Below, one piece after another: positions 19,569 to 29,860 of a stretch of DNA of 29,860 nt (position 1 is its first letter; every line of letters starts with the position of its first letter). The notes beneath the pieces are model-generated. The model saw only the letters and a list, made by a program, of their open reading frames with translations, was not told where the DNA came from and did no database searches. The position numbers were made by a program, and so were the translations under genes. The stretch is taken from the NCBI RefSeq assembly GCF_000003855.2, contig NW_003101639.1:94109-123968 (forward strand), given 5' to 3'. Origin of the DNA: Blastomyces gilchristii SLH14081 (Eukaryota; Ascomycota; Eurotiomycetes; Onygenales; Ajellomycetaceae).

Positions 19569-21158
19569 ATGAGTTCAAGAGTACACTCAGTTGATGTGGA
19601 AAAAGATGTTTTCCCAGATGTCATTTCTGAGATTGAAATTCTAAAGAGAAGAAAGAAGAAAGAAATAGAGAAACAACAAGTTCTTGAAATACAGGAACTG
19701 AAAAAAGCAAGCAAAATTCTTGAAAAACAGTGTCTGAGTGAGAAGAATGAAGAAGTTCTGTTAATTCTTTATACTCAGGCTAGACAACTACAAGAAGTGA
19801 TCAAGTTCAAACTTGGAATTTCAAACACAATTCAAAAAACATTGAAATCTTCTAGTACAGTCACTGACTCTTTTTCATCTTCTACTTCTTCATCTTCTTC
19901 TTCAAATCAGAAGAAAACATATACTCAAGTAGCAGAATCTGCTGTCTTCAAACCTACTAGTTCAAAATCTGCTCAAAATTCTGAGAAATCTGAGAAGAAT
20001 ATTTCTCAGACCTCTGTTCATAGAAAGGAAAAAAAAGAAATGTAAAAAGAGAAGAACTTTCAAATCTTCAGAAACAGAAGACTTATTCTCAAAGTCTTAA
20101 ATCAGAAGAGCTTACAAAAAAACAAGCTAAACTCAAATCTCATTTTCAGAATTAGAAATGAAATTAATCAGCAGTTCTTTTCTCAGTTAATAACTGATAT
20201 TAAAGTTTAAAAACCAGTCATAGCTTCAATTAAGTCATCTTTCTTTAGAAACTCTATTATTTTGACTACAATGTCTGAATTCAGTGCAGAATTCCTCATT
20301 CAGAATGAGAATCTCTGAAAATCAGTAATAGAATCTCTACTGAATACAATAATTCTATCTGAAAGAGATGAAAAGTGAGATAAATTCATTCTTCATAATA
20401 TTTCAGTTGAAATTTTTGACTGTGAGAAAGAAATACTGCTTCTCAAAAATGAATTAGAAGAATACAATTCTATTCAACTGAGAAAAGAGTCTGTATGACT
20501 TAATTCAATTAAGTTCAGACAGAGCAGAAGAAATGCCTCTGTTCTAGTATATATAAAAACACTTGAATAATCAAGAATCTCTGAAGTAAGAGTAGCAGGT
20601 TTGAAAATGAGAGTTCATGAATACAAAGATTCAAGAATGAATCTCAAAGCTCAAATACAGTGTTCAAACTGTCAAAGATATGAACACTTTGTAATCTCTT
20701 GTTTCAGAGACTCAAAATGCACATTCTGTGCTAGAGATCACAAAACTAGTGAGCATAAATGTGAAACATGCTCAAAAAGAGATGAAATATGTCAACATAG
20801 TCTGCTTAAGTACTTCAATTGCAAAGAAAAACATGCATCTAGCTCAAAAGAATGTGTATTTGCTCCAAGAACTCAGAAGAACTGAAGAAAAGATGAAGCT
20901 CAAAGTGAATCTAAAACTGAAGAGAAAAGTCAAGCTAGTAAATTCATAACTGCAAGCTTAAAAAGAAGAAACTCTTAACTATCTAGGTCTTCAAACTTCA
21001 ATTCTTCAGCTAAATATAAATAGAATGTGAATTCTCAAACATCTGTTAAGATTAGAGAATTGAGAAATGACTCTGATAATAAACTAGATAGAATGCAAGC
21101 AGTTGAGATTCCTGCTTTTCAAAATAGTTATAATCTACTATCTGATGATAGTGATTAG
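19569..21158 (+). pseudogene. LINE C ORF1: Gag-like RNA-binding protein with CCHC knuckles
   Basis: ORF1 of a Tad1-like LINE, a nucleic-acid chaperone that coats element RNA. I start it at ATG 19569 (MSSRVHSVDVEKDVF); an upstream in-frame GTG at 19560 is less likely. The first 158 codons are open and include a charged, probably coiled-coil stretch rich in Lys/Glu and a Ser-rich stretch (about residues 98-114). Stops follow at 20043 and several later sites, all in one frame. A first knuckle, CSNCQRYEHFVISC (C-X2-C-X4-H-X4-C), begins at 20661, about residue 365. A second Cys/His cluster, starting CTFCARDHKTSEHKC and running to KEC near 20850, follows. The frame can be followed to TAG 21156-21158, or to TGA 21189 if that TAG is mutational; ATGA there would overlap the ORF2 start. 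Confidence 0.85.
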
Positions 21159-21187
21159 ATGCTACTATATCTTCACTCTCTTTTAGT

Positions 21188-24100
21188 ATGAATATACAAC
21201 AAAAACAATAAAAAAAGTTTAAAAACTCTTCAAAAATCACATTTATTCAAAATAATGTGAATAGAAACTTAAATTACATTTATTCTTATCTTCAGATTGC
21301 ATTTGAATAAAAAGTTGACTTTGTACTTCTTCAAGAACTAAATTTTGATACTGAGCAAAAGTATATCATTTCTCATCCAAGCTATTACTGCTTTCTTTCT
21401 GAAAAATCTGAGATAAAATCAAGAGTAGCAATCTATGAGAGAAAAAGATCAAGATATCAATTTAATCTGAGATTTGATATCATATCTGACTCTGACATTC
21501 TAGTGAATGACATTATAGATAAAGATAATGAGTTTGATACTGTTCAACTTATAAATATCTATAATAAAAAATCATTGAAAGAAAACAACAATACCTGGAC
21601 AATTGATAGAGAATTTTTAAATATAACTTTCTTAAAAAACTCTATAATTGCAGAAGACTTCAATGCACATCATTCCTGATGAAACTCAGAGTGCATAAGA
21701 GCAGTAAGAGCAGATAAACTGATTGAATGAACTTTTGAGCATTCAATAGATTTAGTTAACAAGTCTGATCAATAAACATTCTTTAGAAAAGGCATGAAAC
21801 AGAAATCTATTATAGATCTAACTTTCATGTCACAAAATCTAATTGAAAAAAGACTTATAAACTGGTTTATTTATTCAAATGAAACCTCAGGATTGAGTCA
21901 TGAGATCATTCAATTTGATATTGAACTGAGTGAAAAACAAAGAAGTGAAAATCCTCTTCTCTCTAATCAGTATAACTTTGAAAAAGCTGATTAAAAAGCA
22001 GTTAAAGAAAGAGTAAAACAGCTGAAATCTGAAAGACAGAATGAGCTCTATTGAAATCAAAGTCAAGATATATTAAATGAAATGCTTGAGAACAGAGCAA
22101 AGCTGATTACATCTATTCTTTTAACAAGTATTGAAGAAATTATTTCAAAGAAAAAGTCTTCTGAGTATTTCAAACCTTGATGAAATAAGAATATCACTTC
22201 TAAAAGAAAGCAATTAGTCACTGCTAAGAGAGATTGAAAGAATCACTTAATATCTGATGAAGAGTTCAAAGCTATTTGAAATGAATATTTTTCAGATATT
22301 AAAAAAGTCAAAACAGATTGCTGGAAAAAATTTCTTGAAGAAGCATAAGAAAAAGAAGTTTTCAAAGCCTTTAACTATACTAAAACAAGAAGTGTAGCAA
22401 AGCTTTCAATCTTAGAATATGAATTTCAGAATGAATTATATACAGCAAATTCTTTTGAGAAAAAATATCAAGCTTTTATAAGAATTCTCTTTCAAAACTC
22501 ATCATCACATTTAGAAGAGGAGAATATGTCATTTCATGAATATATTAATGAAAATAACTGGGAATGATCTGAGCTTACATATGATGAACTAGAGTTAGTA
22601 ATATTCTCAAGTTCAATTAAAACTGCTGCAGGGCCTGATTCAATTAATCACTCAATTATTCAAAACATATATTTCTACTTGAAGAATGAATATTTTGAGC
22701 TCTTTTTTAATCTCTTAAAAAATGATTATCATTCTGAATGCTGGAGAGAAGCTACTGGAGTAATCCTTGTAAAATCTAATAGAAAGACTTCAATTCCTAA
22801 GTTATATAGAGTAATATCTCTGTTGAACTGTTTAAGAAAAATTCTAGAAAAGATAATAGCTACTAGATTATCTTTTATAAGCTCTATTAGTGATTCTCTT
22901 CTATTTAATAAATAAATGAGAGATAGAAAACAATGTTCTGCAATTGATACTATTCTCTCAGTTATTCATAATATTCAAGTAGCAAAGCATGAAGGCCTGG
23001 TCTCAACTGCAGTTTTTATTGATATAAAAGATGCATTTGATCATGTGTCAAAGTCTAAGATAATTCAAACTTTGAAGATGTTAAAACTGTCACTTTCTCT
23101 AATAAAATGAGTTAATTGTTTCATATCTAAAAGAATTATACAACTATTCTTTGATGAAAGAAAACAAGATAAAACTGAGATAAAAATAGAAGTATCACAA
23201 GAATCTTCAATCTCATCTGTTTTATTTGTAATATACACTGCATATCTATTCAAGAATAGAGAGATGAAAATAGTGAGATCTTCAAGTTATATAGATGATA
23301 TTGATCTACTCTACAGTTCAAAGACAATCAAAGAGAACTTAGAAGTGATTGAGAAAACAGTAAAGAAAATCTTTGTTAGAGCAGATATCAATTTAATTCA
23401 ATTTGATATGAATAAAACTGAGTTAATTCACTTTTTTCTCAGGTTTAATAAGAAAGAACTAAGTCTAACTCTTTTAAATAAAGAGATTAAACCCGGTTTA
23501 AATGTCAAATAACTAGAAGTATGATTAAACTCTAAGCTGAATTTTAAATATTATATTCAACAAAGAATTATCAAGGCAGAGAGACTACTGAATAGTATAA
23601 TCAGACTATCAAATACTGAGAGAGGTCTATTCTTTCAGGCTATGAGACAGTTATACATAGCCTGTATTATCTCAGTAGCTGATTATGAAGTTCAAGTTTA
23701 ATGAAATAATTAAGGAAACTTCACTGAACTCTTTCAAAGTTTATAAAACAGAGTTTTGAGAAGAATTCTGAGTGTATTCAAGTCATCTTCTATTAAAGCA
23801 ATAGAAATTGAAGCTTCAATTTCATCTTCTGCTATTCAATTTGAAAAGGCCTGTATGAACTATGCTCTGAGAGTCATGAAGATGAGCTTAAATCATATAA
23901 TCAGAGAAAGAGTCTCTTCTTCATTTTTATCAGTTAACTCAGGAAATGAACTGGATTGGAATAGATTTCTTGATTGAAATGAGAATAATATTTTAAAGAA
24001 AATGCCCTCTCAACTGTATAGACTATATTCACTTATTAAGAATCAATTTTCTTTATTAAATGTTGAGAAAATTGATCATGAGAAGATATCTCTCTGAAGA

Positions 24101-25135
24101 GAAAAGCTGAAATCTCTCATAGACTTACAAATAAGTGAACTATCTAAAGAGAGAGAATATGAACAGTATTTGAAGAAGATCTCTATAATTAATATAAAAG
24201 ACTCTATTCTGATCTACTCAGATGACTTAAAAAATGAGAATTTGAATAGATTAGGCGCAGGCATTGCTTATACTGAAGATAATATTAATTTTATCTCAGA
24301 TTTCTGGAATTTAGGCTGTGAATCTGAAGTCTTTGATGCTGAACTATTTGTAATAGTGAAAGCTTTCAAACTCATTGAAATAAAATCTTATAAAAGAGGA
24401 AATGATTTGAAAGAGATATGAATATTCTCTGATAATCAAGCTGCTTTAAAAAGACTTAGAAATAGTCAGATTCATAATGATCAAGTGAATCTTGAACTGA
24501 TTTTAAACTCTGTTTTGAAAATTCAAAAGAGAAGAATATCAAAACTGATAATTCATCTACATTGAGTTCCTACTCATATGAATATTCATGACAATGAATT
24601 GACTGATTCAGCTGTAAAAAAGGGTTCAGAATTAAGCAGATCTATTCAAAAAACAGTGTTCTGGTCTTTTATAAAGAGAAAGATAAAAGAATCTTATTTA
24701 AATAAGTGAAATGAAAGCTGGCAGAAACAAAAGAAGAGTATATATTATTCAAGATTTGAGATAAAATCAAAGTGAAAATCTTGTTCAATTAAATGTAAAA
24801 AGAAAATATTCTCATCTATAATTCAGCTGAAACTAGGATATGATTATTTCAAATCTTATATACAAAGATTTGATGATAGATTTGATTCAACAGTATACTC
24901 ATTCTGCAATGTGAATGAAAATCCTGAGTATATTGTAATGCATTGTGCATTATACAATAGTCTCAGAGTCAGATTAAAGAAGAAGTATGATTTAAATCAA
25001 TTAAATATGAGGTTCTTATTCTCAACTGAGACAGGAACTAAATACTTAATAGACTTTCTATCAGAAACTAGAGCAGCTACAAGAAAATGGCTGAATTCAG
25101 AAGTATCTGAATATGAAGAGGTGGAAATTGACTAG
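21188..25135 (+). pseudogene. LINE C ORF2: EEP endonuclease, reverse transcriptase, RNase H
   Basis: ORF2 nicks target DNA and reverse-transcribes the element RNA. Domains in order: EEP endonuclease (QNNVNRNL near residue 20, VDFVLLQE, and EDFNAHHS near residue 157 followed by two TGA codons at former Trp Trp); RT (TAAGPDSIN, VILVKSN, FIDIKDAFDHVS near residue 609, SSYIDDIDLLYSS near residue 701); RNase H (LIYSDD near residue 1010, ESEVFDAEL, FSDNQAALK, then a VPTHMNIHDNELTD box); and a C-terminal knuckle, FCNVNENPEYIVMHC, near residue 1240, in which the first Cys has become Tyr. The whole 1,315-codon frame can be read without a frameshift; only stop-creating substitutions interrupt it. The ATG at 21188 is chosen because it opens this frame just before the EEP motifs. 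Inactive, but the best template of the family here. Confidence 0.92.
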
Positions 25136-25430
25136 ATATAGTCTGTTAAAACAGCTATATATCATCTTTTAATAATTTTGTTTTATTATAGTCTCTCTTT
25201 ACTGTACTTGTTTCCTTCTGTTCTTTTCTCTATCTATTTAATGTGTCTATCTTTAAGACTATGTTCTCTTTTCTTTTGTCATAATATTTTCAAATGATTT
25301 CAAACTATCAGAAGGTGTTGAAATACTGCAATTTGTAAACAGTTTTTGTATTCTGAGCTGGAATTTTCTGATTTTGCATATTTGAAATTGATAAATGTAT
25401 AATAGTTGACTCTATAGATATGGGAAAAAC

Positions 25431-25453
25431 CCTGAGAACTAAAGATTCTCAGG
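25431..25453 (+). other. 3' UTR stem-loop of LINE C
   Basis: CCTGAGAA (25431-25438) and TTCTCAGG (25446-25453) form a perfect 8-bp stem with a 7-nt loop, about 40 nt before the AAT tail. The same structure is present in copies B, D and F and partly in A, so it may be the RT recognition element. Confidence 0.65.
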
Positions 25454-25509
25454 TAGATGTCATAGTCTCTGACTGCATACATCTATAATTGAAGAATAAT
25501 AATAATAAT

Positions 25510-26317
25510 AAGTGAAATGAAAGCTGGCAGATACAAAAGAAGAGCATACATTATTCAAGATTTGAGACAAAATCAAAGTGAAAATCTTGTTCAATTAAAT
25601 GTAAAAAGAAAATATTCTCATCTATAATTCAGCTGAAACTAGAACATGATTATTTCAAATTCTATATACAAGGATTTGATAATAGATTTGATTCAACAGA
25701 GTGCTCATTCTGCAATGCAAATGAAAATCCTGAGTATATTGTAATACATTGTGCATTATACAATAGTCTCAGAGTTAGATTGAAGAAGAAGTATGATTTA
25801 AATCAATTAAATATGAGGTTCTTATTCTCAACTGAGACAGGAATTAAATACTTAATAGATTTTCTATCAGAAACTCAAGCAGCTATAAGAAAATGACTGA
25901 ATTCAGAAGTATCTGAATATGAAGAGATGGAAATTGATTAAATATAGTCTGTTAAAACAGCTATACACTATCTTTTAATAATTTTATTTTGTTATAGTCT
26001 GTCTTTACTGTACTTGTTTCTTTCTATTCTTTTCTATCTATCTATTTAATGTGTTTATCTTTAAGACTATGTTCTCTTTTCCTTTGTCATGATATTTTCA
26101 AATGATTTCAAAGTATCAGAAGATGTTGAAATACTGCAATTTATAAACAGTTTTTGTATTCTGAGCTGGAATTTTCTGATTTTGCATATCTGAAATTGGT
26201 AATGTATAATAGTTGACTCTATAGATATAGGAAAAACTCTGAGAACTAAAGATTCTCAGGTAGATATCATAGTCTCTGACTGTATACATCTATAATTGAA
26301 GAATAATAATAATAATT
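25510..26317 (+). mobile_element. LINE copy D, main piece
   Basis: This resumes directly after the LINE C tail with the shared AAGTGAAATGAAA and continues as the ORF2 C-terminus, the 3' UTR with stem-loop (26239-26259) and the GAAGAATAATAAT tail. The target duplication ACATTAATCA follows at 26318-26327. D is a short, 5'-truncated copy of about 0.8 kb. Confidence 0.88.
25523..25941 (+). pseudogene. LINE D ORF2 C-terminal fragment
   Basis: This is the last roughly 140 codons of ORF2, ending at TAA 25939-25941, where copies A, B and C have TAG. It includes the C-terminal Cys/His knuckle (SFCNANENPEYIVIHC), with the first Cys preserved as ECSFC, and the conserved tail SEVSEYEEMEID. The Trp codon of the family motif RKWLNSE is TGA here. 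It has no catalytic domain and is dead by truncation regardless of point mutations. Confidence 0.82.
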
Positions 26318-26327
26318 ACATTAATCA

Positions 26328-28300
26328 TGTCTTCAGTTCAATCTTAAGACACACTATAAAGTTAATATACAATATTTAGAATCAGAGTTGAAGAATCATT
26401 GAAGAGTATCTCTCACAGTGAATGTATGAACTAGTACAAATAATCTTGTATTTATAAGAGTTATATGTTATTACATTGATGAGAACTGAACTTATTAAGA
26501 AACATTAATTGAATTTAAATCATTGATCAGTAGTCATACTAAGAATTATATAATAGAGATATTAATGACAGTGATTAAAAATGACTATTAAGATATTAGT
26601 CTCAGTCTTCTTATAGTTACAACTGATAATACTGCAAATAACTACACTATAGTGAAGAGCTTGAAGTAAAAATTGACTTTGTATTTCTGAAATAATAAAT
26701 AAGGTCATATTCTCTGCATTGCTCATATGATTCAACTTATAATATAAACACTGATAAAGAATTTTAACATTGAGATGATGAATAATGAGATGATTAATTC
26801 TTGAGATGAGAATGAGATAAAAGTAATTACTCAAGTAACTTTTACATTCACTTTGTAAAAGATAATGGTTTTTAATAATACTTTTTAATATTACTTTTTG
26901 ATAATACTTTTTAATAATACTAGTAACTGTTAATTTTGAATAGATTGACTAATAATTTAAATATCACAGATTTAAAACATTGTTAATGTAATTTATATCT
27001 TCTCTAAATAATAATAATAATTTTATAATATTCAATAAATAAACAAATCAGTCACATCACTGAATATAATACAGAATATTAAAATATAATAAAGTTTAAT
27101 ATATAAGATAACTATTCAGACTCTTCAATTATATTAAATAATTAATTATTGAGTGTAATACTCTGATTAAGAAAAGATTCAGACATTGAAACTTTCTGAT
27201 ATAAAGTGAACTCAGTTGAAATATGTAATTAATTTACTATTTCAGTTTTATAAGATAATAAAGATAGTTTCAATCACTTGTATATTAATACTGCAGTCAG
27301 TCTGATAAGTATATAACAGTTTATTTACTTATCTTAAGAAGCAGTTAAATCACTTAAAAAGAAATTCAGTCTGAAATAATACTATAGCACAGACTATTAT
27401 TACTGTAAGAGATAAACTAGTATATTATTACAGTAAAACTAAACAATCTTTTATAAAGTACTATACTATAGCAGCTCTACTAGATCTCTCTTATTGAGTT
27501 AATATCTACACTTCTCAAGATTGAATAGAGAAGAAATAAGACTTGTATATTAAATTAGTCTGAGACTACTACAATATTAACTATCAGAGATTTGAATGCG
27601 CAGATATTAGAGATATAAAGACAGTGAAATATAATTCTCTAGTAAGTAATAATCTTTGATAATGCTTTATATCACATAGAACTATAATACTAACTTTAAA
27701 ATAGAACTTATATATATTGATTATAACTGAAAATCAGATAAAACTATATACTTATAAAACTGAATTTAACTGCTATCTTCAAGATAATCTGATAAATTTA
27801 CACATCAAATCAATTCTAGAGTTATGAAAAATTATTAAGAGTATATATTCAACTATTATACTGATGATATATGATATTCTGACAATTTCATTAACAGAGA
27901 TGAGAATGAACTAAATGTTCAACTCAAGCTAAGATATTTATTTCTATTACTGAAAATAATTATAAGAAGAAGTAATCAAGAAACTCATGATTATAAAACA
28001 TAGAATTATCAGACAGTTTAATATCTCTGATTACAGTATATCAGAGAAGTGTAGTTTTCATGAGAAAATGAAGAATAAACTTATATAAGAATGTATTTAG
28101 TTGGTTTATAAGTATTATCAATAATTGTTACTAAATTTGAATTATATAAGCAATCACTGAATGAACTGAATAGAACTGAATTTAATCTTCAGTCTCAGTT
28201 TTATTCTGATTTTAAAAGAATGATCATCTTTCACAGTTTATTCTGAGAAATTACTCTTATTTCACTGTTCTTGCATTAAATCTGGTCATTTTTCACATCA
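26328..28300. other. Unassigned AT-rich block, possibly remnant of another LINE
   Basis: About 2 kb, extremely AT-rich, with stops in every frame. Two short stretches are suggestive: LEVKIDFVFLK at about 26660-26692, like the VDFVLLQE motif of EEP endonucleases, and RDLNAQI near 27586, like GDFNAH. They lie in different frames and about 300 codons apart, where 110 is normal, so the resemblance may be accidental. It includes short AT-rich iterations (about 26870-26930) and (AAT)n near 27008. No tRNA, TIR or tail was recognised. Confidence 0.3.
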
Positions 28301-28336
28301 TTTCTCTCAGAAATGATTCATTTTTAGATTTTTTTA

Positions 28337-28817
28337 ATGCTTGGTCCTGATGAGACTCACATCAAGAAATGTATGAGATCGGATCAAATGAAATCAAATG
28401 TGAAATTCATGATCCTGCTGGCCAGTCTACACTCAACACCCGCTCAATCTTCATTTTTTTATTCATCTTCAAACACTTACAACATGCATTATGAAGCAGT
28501 TATACAAGCAGTAATTAACGATTTGAATGCATAATTGATCTCTAATTACACTGAGACTGCTAAAAAATATGAAATCAGTTAATATACATTATCACAGTGA
28601 TATAGAGATGTTTAAACATCAAGAAAGAAAGCAAGCTCTATTCACTGCAAAAATCTCACAGATTTACAAGAAGAACAGCTTCTTTTTCATATCAATTGAT
28701 TAACAGATCACAGTTTCTCTTGTACATCTCAAATTCTTCATAATCTTATTGTTAAGATTCTAAAAGTATCTATTGAAATCAACTGAGTATCACAATTCTG
28801 TCAGCATTATAAGAATG
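28337..28817 (+). pseudogene. Fot1/pogo-type (Tc1-mariner) transposase, N-terminal remnant
   Basis: One plus-strand frame gives the N-terminal DNA-binding part of a pogo/Fot1-like transposase. It includes MHYEAVIQAVINDLNA (from 28484), NYTETAKKYEIS with the Psq-type helix-turn-helix pattern, SRKKASSIHCKNLTDLQEEQ, and then the CENP-B-type segment LLFHIN-LTD, TSQILHNLIVKILKVS and N-VSQFCQHYKN. Stops sit where the family has Gln, Arg or Trp (TAA, TGA), with no frameshift over about 110 codons. The first 66 codons (28337-28534) are open. An earlier start inside 28337-28484 is possible. The frame is cut at 28817 by the tail of LINE F, so the DDE catalytic domain would lie beyond the right edge. 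Terminal inverted repeats were not identified. Confidence 0.75.
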
Positions 28818-28878
28818 TTATTATTATTATTATTATTCTTCAATTATAGATGTATGCAGTCAGAGACTATGACATCTA

Positions 28879-28901
28879 CCTGAGAACTTTTAGTTCTCAG
28901 G
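28879..28901 (-). other. 3' UTR stem-loop of LINE F (extended stem)
   Basis: CCTGAGAACT can pair with AGTTCTCAGG, a 10-bp stem. The change relative to the other copies adds pairs and does not break the stem. Confidence 0.65.
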
Positions 28902-29209
28902 GTTTTTCCTATGTCTGTAAAGTTAACTATTATACATTCATCAATTTCAGATATGTAAAATCAGAAAATTCCAGCTCAGAATACAAAAACTGTTTATAAA
29001 TTACAGTGTTTTAACATCTTTTGATACTTTGAAATCATTTGATAATATCATGACAAAGGAAAAGAGAAAAAGAACACAGTCTCAAAGATAGACACATTAA
29101 ATAGATAGATAGAAAGAAATTGAAAGAAAAAGATAAAGAAAAAGATAAAGTAAAGAGAGACTATAACAAAACAAATTATTAAAAGAGAGTGTATAGCTGT
29201 TTTAACAGA

Positions 29210-29860
29210 CTATATCTGATTAATTTTCTCCTCTTCATATTCAGATAATTCTGAATTTAGTCATTTTCTTATAGCTGCTTGAGTTTCTGATAGAAAGTCT
29301 ATTAAGTATTTAATTCCTGTCTCAGTTGAGAATAAGAATCTCATATTTAATTGATTTAGATCATACTTCTCTTTCAATCTGACTCTGAGACTATTATATA
29401 ATGCACAGTGTATTATAATATACTCAGGATTCTCATTTATATTGCAGAATAAGCATTCTATTAAGTCAAATCTATCATCAAATCTTTGTATATAAGATTT
29501 GAAATAGCCATGTTCTAGTTTCAGCTGTATTATAGATGAGAATATTTTCTTTTTACATTTAATTGAACAAGATTTTCACTTGGGTTTTGTTTCAAATCTT
29601 GAATAATATATATTCTTCTTTTATTTCTGTCAGCTTTCATTTCACTTATCTAAACAAGATTCTTTTATTTTTCTCTTTATAAAAGATCAGAACATAATTT
29701 TTTGAATAGATCTGCTTAATTCTGCACTCTTTTTTACAGCTGCATCAGCCAATTCATTGTCATGAATATTCATATAAGCAGGAACTTAGTGTAGATGAAT
29801 TATCAGCTTTGATATTCTTCTCTTTTAAATTTTTAAAATAGAGTTTAAGATCAATTTAAG
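29210..29860 (-). pseudogene. LINE F ORF2 C-terminal part
   Basis: Minus-strand coding remnant equivalent to the end of ORF2 in the other copies: the C-terminal Cys/His knuckle near 29440 and the conserved end motif near 29220-29280, continuing upstream towards RNase H at the window edge. The usual stop codon position reads CAG, so translation would run two codons further to TAG at 29210-29212. Internal stop codons are present. Catalytic parts are not visible because the window ends. Confidence 0.75.

Larger units (their letters stand above)
17827..25509 (+). mobile_element. LINE copy C, full length (about 7.7 kb), inserted in LINE D
   Basis: The only full-length LINE in the window, in Tad1-like architecture: 5' UTR 17827-19568, ORF1 19569 to about 21158, ORF2 21188-25135, 3' UTR, and a GAAGAATAATAATAATAATA tail from 25491. 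It is flanked by a 13-bp duplication AAGTGAAATGAAA (17814-17826 and 25510-25522) inside LINE D. The ORFs keep frame but carry many transition-derived stop codons, so it is inactive. The 5'-most 480 bp keep many CpG sites while the rest is strongly mutated. Confidence 0.93.
28818..29860 (-). mobile_element. LINE copy F, minus strand, continues off the right edge
   Basis: It begins with (ATT)n at 28818, then the conserved 3' UTR and the ORF2 C-terminus read leftwards. It is closely similar to 9700-10900 and 12744-13780. It interrupts the pogo transposase frame. The target duplication would include bases just before 28818 (such as ATAAGAATG), but its partner is outside the window. Confidence 0.88.

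Noticed and set aside
1..29860. A CRISPR array or a bacterial/phage system
   Set aside because: No regularly spaced palindromic repeats with unique spacers; all recognisable coding remnants belong to eukaryotic retroelements and a fungal-type DNA transposon.

Overview
This window is a transposable-element graveyard from a filamentous fungus, most likely an ascomycete (Pezizomycotina). I see no intact host gene, no rRNA, no functional tRNA and no CRISPR array. The case for a fungus is a Tad1-like LINE (ORF1 with CCHC knuckles; ORF2 with EEP endonuclease, reverse transcriptase, RNase H and a C-terminal Cys/His knuckle), two Ty3/gypsy LTR elements, one with a chromodomain, and a Fot1/pogo-type transposase relic. 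All are damaged by dense C-to-T / G-to-A transitions that turn Trp TGG into TGA while leaving reading frames almost free of indels, as expected of repeat-induced point mutation (RIP) in an AT-rich compartment.

Layout. 1-1290: 5' end of a minus-strand LINE (copy E), running off the left edge. 1291-17414: a minus-strand gypsy element (G2) split by later insertions. Its pol lies at 1291-2330, its gag/protease at 8014-9688, and its leader and a probable long 5' LTR at 16183-17414. Inside G2 sit a complete plus-strand gypsy chromovirus (G1, 2331-8008, 307-bp LTRs, 5-bp target duplication) and a minus-strand LINE (A, 9700-16171). LINE A itself contains a tRNA-derived SINE (12285-12655) and a second minus-strand LINE (B, 12744-15250). 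17415-17790 and 26328-28300 are AT-rich sequence I could not assign. They were split by LINE D (17801-17826 plus 25510-26317), which was split in turn by full-length plus-strand LINE C (17827-25509, about 7.7 kb). 28337-28817: pogo/Fot1 transposase relic, cut by minus-strand LINE F (28818 to the right edge).

How the parts relate. Five insertions have target-site duplications readable on both sides, so the order of events can be partly reconstructed: G2 came before A, A before SINE and B; G2 before G1 and E; D before C. The SINE ends in the same GAAGAATAATAAT tail as the LINEs, so it was probably mobilised by LINE ORF2. LINE copies share a conserved 3' UTR with a stem-loop close to the tail. 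No new defence or metabolic system is present. The most interesting signals are the SINE/LINE pairing, the conserved 3' stem-loop, the CpC/CpG-biased mutation context, and a CpG-retaining island at the 5' end of LINE C.
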